Below, piece after piece: positions 60,150 to 64,000 of a stretch of DNA of 64,000 nucleotides; the first letter of the stretch is position 1, and each line of letters opens with the position of its first letter. The DNA is from Thermus arciformis. GTDB taxonomy: Bacteria > Deinococcota > Deinococci > Deinococcales > Thermaceae. A program made the translations under genes and the position numbers. Below the pieces are notes generated by a model. The model had not been told where the DNA came from, made no database searches, and saw nothing but the letters and a program-made list of their open reading frames with translations. The DNA is taken from NCBI RefSeq assembly GCF_900102145.1, contig NZ_FNBC01000006.1, positions 17,669 to 81,668 of the forward strand, written 5' to 3'.

Positions 60150-61184
60150 GTGCGGCGAACGCTCCTCCGCCTCGGCCCTTGGCCCGCTTTCCTCGTCCTT
60201 CTCCTCCTCTTTTTGGCCTCGCCCGAGCCTCCCCCTCCAAGGCCTTCCCCAAGCCTTCGGGACCTTTTGCCCCTCCCCAGGGAGGAACGGGAGGCCTGGG
60301 TGGCCCTGCACCTCCGCCTCAAGGCGAGCCTTCACCTCCTCCTAGGAGCGGAAGCCGCCCGGGCCTACGACCGCCTCCTGCGCCTGGAGCTTCGCAACCA
60401 GCTTTCCGGGAAGCGCTCGGCCTTCGCGCGCCCCGAGGAGGCCCTTGGGGCGGCCCGCCGCTGGGTCTTGGCCATCGGGCAGGCGGTGCGGAAGGGCCCA
60501 GTCAACCTGGAAGGCCTCCCCACCGCCCCCCACCACGTCCTGCCCCACGCCCGGGAGGTCCGGGCCGCCGCCTACGCCCTCGGCCTACCCCCCGGGGTGC
60601 TGGCCGCCATCGTGGACAACGAGCAGTACGGGGGGGACAAGGCCTTGGGCCTCTCCCGGGGGGTTCGGGAGGTGGCGGACGCCCTGGCCGAGGAGCTGGC
60701 CAAGACCCAGGGCCAAGCCCCCCTAAGCCGCACCCTGGGCCTGGCCCAGATGAGCTGGGAGGACGCCCTAAAACAAGGGGCCCGCCTACGCCGCTTCGGC
60801 GCCTGGGACCCCCTAAGGCCCTTCCCCCGCACGGAGGCCGAGGCCCGGGAGGCCCTGCAAGACCCCTACCTCAACCTCCTCTTCGCCGCAAGCCGCCTTC
60901 GGGGCTACTTCAACGCCCTCCTCTCCCTCCCCCCGGAGGACACCCGCCCCCTGGAAGACCCCTGGCTTTACTACCTGGGCCCCGCCTGGCACAACTACCC
61001 CTTGCGGGCCCAGAACCTGGAGACCTGGGAGGACAGCTTCCACGGCTTCTTCAAGGGCCTCCTCTACCAGGTGGTCCTGGAGGGGCGCTGGGCCCTGGAG
61101 GGCCGCCGCCTCGTGCCCTTAAAGACCTGGGGCCCGGGGGCCCCGGAGGGCCGCTCCTCCCCCCTTCCCCAGGTCATGCCCTAA
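60150..61184 (+). CDS. Putative membrane-anchored lytic transglycosylase-like protein
   Basis: Protein of 344 residues from a GTG at 60150. A basic N-terminus and one membrane segment (PWPAFLVLLLLFLAS) are followed by a Pro-rich linker. Residues about 155-220 resemble a lysozyme-like core: VLAAIVDNEQYGG, with Glu as candidate acid, and later SRTLGLAQMSWEDAL, which corresponds to GAxGLMQ of SLT domains. I am not sure of the family (possibly DUF1402-like). It probably works on peptidoglycan outside the membrane. Overlaps the DUF402 gene end by 4 bases. Confidence 0.55.
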   Translation: MRRTLLRLGPWPAFLVLLLLFLASPEPPPPRPSPSLRDLLPLPREEREAWVALHLRLKASLHLLLGAEAARAYDRLLRLELRNQLSGKRSAFARPEEALGAARRWVLAIGQAVRKGPVNLEGLPTAPHHVLPHAREVRAAAYALGLPPGVLAAIVDNEQYGGDKALGLSRGVREVADALAEELAKTQGQAPLSRTLGLAQMSWEDALKQGARLRRFGAWDPLRPFPRTEAEAREALQDPYLNLLFAASRLRGYFNALLSLPPEDTRPLEDPWLYYLGPAWHNYPLRAQNLETWEDSFHGFFKGLLYQVVLEGRWALEGRRLVPLKTWGPGAPEGRSSPLPQVMP

Positions 61185-61705
61185 AGCCGCTCCATCCAGG
61201 GGAGGGGCTCTCCCGGGGGAAGCACGGGCCAGCGCCTCTCCCGCATGTGGCGGAAGATGGCCTCCACCGCCTTTTCCGCCTCCTCCACCCAGGCCTTCGG
61301 GTAGAGGGCGCGCTTTAGGGCGAACTCCTCCTGGTCAAAGACCTGGCAGGCGTGGTCCGCGCGGCACCTCACGTCCAGCTCCAGGTCGTACTGGCGGAAG
61401 GCCTCCCCCGTCCACTCCGCCGGGGTCTGGACGTTCCAGTAGTACTCCAGGACCCTCCCCTCCCGCACGTCCGGCCCCCCCGAGTACCAGGCCCCCGGGA
61501 AGAAGGCCACGTAGGCGTCGTGGTCCAGGACCACCGAGCGCCCCTTGGCCACGTGGTGGAAGGTCCCGCCCCGGGGAAGAAGGGTGAGGACCCCTTCGGG
61601 CCGCACCTCCACCACCCGGGCTTCCCAGAAGTAGTGGAGGCTGTCCCCGGGGAACTTGTAAAACTCCACCCGCACCCCTTCCCCGGGGACCACGGGGAAG
61701 CTCAC
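61181..61705 (-). CDS. DUF402 domain protein
   Basis: DUF402 protein, 174 residues. The core has RVEFYKFPGDSLHYFWEARV near the start, VLEYYWNVQTPAEW and the charged RQYDLELDVRCR with YDLELD typical of the family. Known members are an RNA-degrading/binding protein (FAU-1 C-terminal domain) and nucleotide phosphatases; the role here is open. GTG start at 61705 overlaps the DUF2892 stop as GTGA, so the longer frame from 61900 is rejected. Confidence 0.78.
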   Translation of the reverse strand: MSFPVVPGEGVRVEFYKFPGDSLHYFWEARVVEVRPEGVLTLLPRGGTFHHVAKGRSVVLDHDAYVAFFPGAWYSGGPDVREGRVLEYYWNVQTPAEWTGEAFRQYDLELDVRCRADHACQVFDQEEFALKRALYPKAWVEEAEKAVEAIFRHMRERRWPVLPPGEPLPWMERL

Positions 61706-61893
61706 CGCTTGGTGCTGATGCCCAAGACCTTGTAAAGGGCGCAGAAGCCGGTGATGGCGGTGAAGAGCAGGACCACCGCCACGATGCCCAGGATCCAGTT
61801 CCAGGGGGAAGCCGACTGGAAGGCGAAGTAGAAGAGGACCAGGGCCAGAAGGAAACGGATCACCCGATCGGTGGTGCTCTCGTTGACCGTCAT
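61702..61893 (-). CDS. DUF2892 small membrane protein
   Basis: Protein of 63 residues with two membrane segments and the DUF2892 (YgaP-like) pattern: N-terminal NESTTDRVIRFLLALVLF, then ILGIVAVVLLFTAITGFCALYKVLGIST. The Gly-Phe-Cys-x-Leu-Tyr motif is a family hallmark. Function unknown. It has a strong Shine-Dalgarno GGAGGTGA and a TATACT box 19 bases before the ATG, so it is a leadered gene. Coupled to the DUF402 gene. Confidence 0.85.
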   Translation of the reverse strand: MTVNESTTDRVIRFLLALVLFYFAFQSASPWNWILGIVAVVLLFTAITGFCALYKVLGISTKR

Positions 61894-61912
61894 GGTTCAC
61901 CTCCTCCAGGAG

Positions 61913-61918
61913 AGTATA
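61913..61918 (-). promoter_or_regulatory. -10 box of the DUF2892-DUF402 operon
   Basis: Minus-strand TATACT, 19 bases before the DUF2892 ATG. Back to back with the tRNA-Ile promoter. Confidence 0.55.
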
Positions 61919-61944
61919 CCGCTTTGGAGGCGGAGCCCTTGTGC

Positions 61945-61950
61945 TACAAT
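61945..61950 (+). promoter_or_regulatory. -10 box of tRNA-Ile2
   Basis: TACAAT, 13 bases before the tRNA 5' end; a weak -35 TTTGGA (61923-61928) stands 16 bases upstream. Confidence 0.55.
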
Positions 61951-61963
61951 GAACCTTCGGCGC

Positions 61964-62040
61964 GGGCCGTTAGCTCAATCGGTCAGAGCGGCCGGCTCAT
62001 AACCGGTTGGTTGCAGGTTCAAGTCCTGCACGGCCCACCA
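61964..62040 (+). tRNA. tRNA with CAT anticodon, probably tRNA-Ile2
   Basis: 77 nt with encoded CCA. Acceptor GGGCCGT/ACGGCCC, discriminator A, anticodon loop CTCATAA. CAT can mean fMet, Met or Ile2. The first pair G-C excludes initiator tRNA. Overall it resembles E. coli tRNA-Ile2 (TTAGCTCA in the D-arm, TTGGT variable region), and the acceptor has C4-G69 and C5-G68, which TilS needs. I favour Ile2 (lysidine at C34), substrate of the TilS encoded at 33553-35082. Elongator Met remains possible. Confidence 0.8.
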
Positions 62041-62043
62041 AGG

Positions 62044-62071
62044 GCCCCCTTGCCGGGGGCTTAGCCTTTTT
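62044..62071 (+). terminator. Terminator of tRNA-Ile2
   Basis: Stem GCCCCC/GGGGGC with loop TTGCC, then CTTAGCC and a run of five T. Confidence 0.75.
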
Positions 62072-62085
62072 CGCACACTGGGGGC

Positions 62086-62415
62086 ATGGAGCCCTTGGAG
62101 GCCTTTGGGCTTTTGGACCTACGGGTGGGCCGGGTGCTTCGGGCCGAGCGCCACGAGAAGGCCCGGAAACCCAGCTACAAGCTCTGGATAGACTTCGGTC
62201 CCCTGGGGGTGAAGACGAGCTCGGCCCAGATCACCGAGCTCTACCGCCCGGAGGACCTCGAGGGCCGCCTGGTGGTGGCGGCGGTGAACCTGGGAACCCG
62301 CCTCATCGGGGGCTTCCCCTCGGAGGTGCTGGTCCTGGGGGTGCCGGACGAGGCGGGGCGGGTGGTCCTCCTCGCCCCCGAGCGGGAGGTGCCCCTGGGG
62401 GGGAAGGTGTTCTAG
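62086..62415 (+). CDS. csaA: CsaA, tRNA-binding-domain chaperone
   Basis: CsaA, 109 residues, the same length as the T. thermophilus protein of known structure. Single OB-fold related to the tRNA-binding domain of MetRS/Trbp111: FGLLDLRVGRVLRAERH at the start, KTSSAQITELY near 44 and the C-terminal GGFPSEVLVLGV. It is a homodimer with export-related chaperone activity in Bacillus. A CACACT sequence 6 nt before the ATG may be a weak -10. Follows the tRNA-Ile terminator. Confidence 0.92.
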   Translation: MEPLEAFGLLDLRVGRVLRAERHEKARKPSYKLWIDFGPLGVKTSSAQITELYRPEDLEGRLVVAAVNLGTRLIGGFPSEVLVLGVPDEAGRVVLLAPEREVPLGGKVF

Positions 62416-62418
62416 GTA

Positions 62419-62446
62419 CCCCACCGCGGCTTTCGCCGCGGTGGGG
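62419..62446 (-). repeat. Tandem hairpin A (GAAA loop on minus strand)
   Basis: Perfect 12-bp stem CCCCACCGCGGC/GCCGCGGTGGGG. The minus-strand loop is GAAA. It is preceded by GGTA and followed by GGCCCCCAAAG. Begins four bases after the csaA stop. Confidence 0.65.
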
Positions 62447-62482
62447 GCCCCCAAAGAAACCGTAGCCGGGGCCTCCTAAGTA

Positions 62483-62510
62483 CCCCGCTCTGGCTTGCGC
62501 CAGAGCGGGG
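62483..62510 (-). repeat. Tandem hairpin B (GCAA loop on minus strand)
   Basis: Perfect 12-bp stem CCCCGCTCTGGC/GCCAGAGCGGGG, minus-strand loop GCAA. Preceded by AGTA and followed by GGCCCCAAAAG, so flanks repeat hairpin A with a 64-base period while the stems differ with pairing kept. The rest of the 188-base gap (62511-62603) holds no gene that I can see. Confidence 0.65.
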
Positions 62511-62603
62511 GCCCCAAAAGAGCCTTCGCAGAGCCCTACCCCCGGCGTCCCATGTAAATCAAGGTGCGGGCACTTCAGACACCCAAGCCCACGGCCTAGG
62601 GCC

Positions 62604-63635
62604 TCAGCGGGTGCGGGTCACCTTGGCGAGGTGGCGGGGCCGGTCGGGGTCCAGGCCCCGGGCCCGGGCCAGGGCCTCGGCCAGGGGGTAAAGGCCCTGG
62701 GCGAGGAGGAGGGGGGTGAGCTCCGGGGAAAGGGCCGTGGGGAGGCGCAAGGGGGTGTCCGCCAGGGCCAGGGCCTCGAGCTCCGGGGAAAGGACCAGGA
62801 GGTGGGCGCCCTTGGCCTTCAAGCCCTCCAGGGTGGCGAGGAGGACTTGAAGGGCCTCGTCCCGTTGCGCCAGGGCCAGCACGGGGAAACCCGGCTCCAG
62901 GAGGGCCTGGGGCCCGTGCAAGAACTCCGCGGCGGAGAAGCCTTCCGCGTGGAGGCCCGCGACCTCCTTGAGCTTGAGGGCGGCCTCGAGGGCCACGGGG
63001 TAGGTGAAGCCCCGCCCCAGGGCGAAGAGGTTCTCCGCCTCCACCAGGTACTCCAGGCTCCCCTCCACCCCCAAGGCCCTCGCCAAGGCCTCCGGCAGGG
63101 CGGGAAGGGCCTCCTTTAGGCGGGGAGCCTCCAGGAGGTGGGCGAGGAGCTGGGCCGTGGCCGCCATCATGGCGAGGAGGCTCTTGGTGGCCGCCACCGC
63201 CCGCTCCTCCCCGGCGTGGAGGGGAAGGACCACCTCCGCCGCCTGGGCCAAGGGGCTTTCCTCCCGGTTCACGAAGGCCACGGTGAGGACCCCTTGGCGG
63301 CGGTAGGCCCGCACCGCCTCCACCACGTCGGGGCTTTCCCCGCTTTGGCTGAAGGCCAGGAAGAGGCTCGGGAAGGGAGGCTTGGGCCTCGCCCCGTAGA
63401 GGGTGAGGACGGAAGGGGCCAGGGAGAGGACGGGCCAGAGGAGGCGGGCCTCGAGGAGGTACTTGGCGAAGAGGGCCGCGTGGCCAGCGCTCCCCCGGGC
63501 GGCGGTGAGCACCAAAGCGGGGGGATGGCGGCGCAGGAAGGCGGCGAGGCCTCGCACCTCGGGCTCGTTTTCCCGGAGGAGGCGCTCCACCACCAGGGGG
63601 GCTTCCTCGGCTTCCCGGCGCATCCAGGAGGCCAT
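62604..63635 (-). CDS. SIS-domain sugar isomerase/deaminase (AgaS/GlmS-like)
   Basis: Protein of 343 residues with two SIS domains, like the isomerase half of glucosamine-6-phosphate synthase without its glutaminase domain. TAARGSAGHAALFAKYLLE near 42, FSQSGESPDVVEAV near 95, and AEGFSAAEFLHGP with the catalytic Glu near 237. It would act on a sugar phosphate, for example as glucosamine-6-phosphate deaminase. ATG at 63635 is 6 nt behind TACCAT; the longer frame from 63686 is rejected. Confidence 0.82.
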   Translation of the reverse strand: MASWMRREAEEAPLVVERLLRENEPEVRGLAAFLRRHPPALVLTAARGSAGHAALFAKYLLEARLLWPVLSLAPSVLTLYGARPKPPFPSLFLAFSQSGESPDVVEAVRAYRRQGVLTVAFVNREESPLAQAAEVVLPLHAGEERAVAATKSLLAMMAATAQLLAHLLEAPRLKEALPALPEALARALGVEGSLEYLVEAENLFALGRGFTYPVALEAALKLKEVAGLHAEGFSAAEFLHGPQALLEPGFPVLALAQRDEALQVLLATLEGLKAKGAHLLVLSPELEALALADTPLRLPTALSPELTPLLLAQGLYPLAEALARARGLDPDRPRHLAKVTRTR

Positions 63636-63641
63636 GGGACC

Positions 63642-63647
63642 ATGGTA
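63642..63647 (-). promoter_or_regulatory. -10 box of the SIS gene (leaderless)
   Basis: Minus-strand TACCAT ends 6 nt before the ATG at 63635. The IS element left end lies only about 35 bases upstream, so the IS may have separated this promoter from upstream control DNA. Confidence 0.5.
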
Positions 63648-63720
63648 ACCCGCCCTACACCTTCCCCGGGAGGGGTGGTAACCCAAGTTGCTACCTATCC
63701 CCTGGATCTGAAAAAATAGT

Positions 63721-63755
63721 GGCCGCTATGCTTTCCCGTCTCATAGCGGCCTTTT
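63721..63755 (+). promoter_or_regulatory. Hairpin over the transposase start codon
   Basis: Perfect 10-bp inverted repeat GGCCGCTATG (63721-63730) and CATAGCGGCC (63742-63751), 11-base loop, then TTTT. The ATG start is inside the first arm. In read-through mRNA from outside, the stem would hide the start and could end transcription. Confidence 0.65.
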
Positions 63756-64000
63756 GCATTATAGACGACGCCCTGCAAGCCATGGGCTACAAGGATGACC
63801 CCCAAGCCAAAACGCCCGCCTCCGCCATCCTCACCCTCGCCCTCCTTGCCGCCCTAGAGTTCGGCGGCAAGCACAACAAGGCCCTGGCCCTCGCCAAAGA
63901 CCTCGGCCTCTTCACCCACGTCCCCTCCCCAAGCCGCTTCAACCGCAGGCTCCACGCCCTCTACCCCCTCCTTCTCCCCCTCCTCCACCTCCTGGCCCAG
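63728..64000 (+). CDS. IS982-family transposase, N-terminal part
   Basis: The first 91 codons are open to the window end, with no stop. The sequence IIDDALQAMGYKDDPQAK, then ALLAALEFGGKHNKALALAK and PSPSRFNRRLHAL, matches the N-terminal part of IS982-type transposases as I know them. The catalytic DDE part is beyond the window. The ATG lies in a perfect hairpin arm. GC at third positions is high, so the element has lived in Thermus for long. Confidence 0.75.
   Translation, partial: MLSRLIAAFCIIDDALQAMGYKDDPQAKTPASAILTLALLAALEFGGKHNKALALAKDLGLFTHVPSPSRFNRRLHALYPLLLPLLHLLAQ

Larger units (their letters stand above)
63681..64000 (+). mobile_element. IS982-type insertion sequence, left end
   Basis: The transposase frame at 63728 identifies the element. 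The left end is probably near 63681, where ACCCAAGTTGCTACC starts; IS982 elements tend to begin with ACCC, but the right end lies outside the window, so the terminal repeat cannot be checked. GGTAACCC occurs at both 63644 and 63677, perhaps a target-site feature. Confidence 0.6.

Overview
The window is from a Thermus chromosome, at or very near T. thermophilus. GC is very high, with G/C at almost every third codon position. Genes are tightly packed, and many pairs overlap by ATGA, GTGA or TGATG. Several proteins match well-known T. thermophilus proteins: LysN, 468-residue GluRS, TtuA/TtuB, 109-residue CsaA, and a 163-residue RnpA that encloses rpmH. Small differences from the HB8/HB27 sequences I remember suggest another strain or a close relative; this is memory, not a search.

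Layout. 1-1900: end of the complex I gene nqo14, an unknown gene and arginase. 1917-8137: yceD-rpmF, the fatty acid cluster fabH-fabD-fabG-acpP-fabF, and a dNTP triphosphohydrolase. 8186-9379: lysN. 9353-10910: a small restriction-modification unit of lower GC placed between lysN and rluD. 11861-18620: a branched-chain-amide-type ABC transporter operon (livG, acyl-CoA ligase, livH, livM, livK, livF). 18780-22228: rnpA/rpmH, yidD, yidC, khpB, prmC. 22136-28147: DUF3084 protein, lptB, gltX, a secreted protein, ftsY, a DUF5522 remnant, a DsbB-like protein and RNase HI. 28166-31640: acyl-CoA carboxylase beta subunit, HMG-CoA lyase, quinone reductase. 31702-38315: unknown and DinB genes, a Cys-cluster protein, tRNA-Ser, a TilS-TadA fusion, two Fe-S proteins, tRNA-Val, tRNA-Cys, a 2-phosphoglycerate-kinase-like protein with three ATP-cone-like repeats, and small membrane proteins. 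38328-42769: thrC, a Uma2 protein, hom, a Phd/PIN toxin-antitoxin pair and queG. 42677-48107: phosphoesterase, lnt, tRNA-Leu, two methyltransferases, alpha-glucosidase, DUF1653. 48097-51013: the acuB-acuC-ttuB-ttuA operon. 51086-57305: the opp peptide transporter. 57422-64000: alcohol dehydrogenase, ferredoxin-NADP reductase, NYN protein, a lytic-transglycosylase-like protein, DUF402, DUF2892, tRNA-Ile2, csaA, a SIS-domain protein, and the left end of an IS982-type insertion sequence.

Common themes. (1) About fifteen genes have a TATAAT-like -10 box ending 6-7 nt before the start codon, the layout of leaderless mRNAs; it fixes several starts (lysN, bdbC, lnt, the SIS gene). Genes with a true leader and Shine-Dalgarno (rpmF, fabH, acpP, opp, liv, FNR) are the minority. 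(2) RNA modification is well represented: TilS-TadA (position 34), TtuA/TtuB (s2 at position 54), QueG, RluD, and the tRNA-Ile(CAT) substrate of TilS. (3) Two protein genes, tilS-tadA and lnt, run 22 nt into the downstream class II tRNA and take their stop codon from its D-loop; this is the observation I find most worth following. (4) Hairpins with a GCAA or GAAA tetraloop on the coding strand and no U-tract recur after minus-strand genes.

No CRISPR array, rRNA, prophage or replication origin was seen. No gene-free stretch exceeds about 200 bases.
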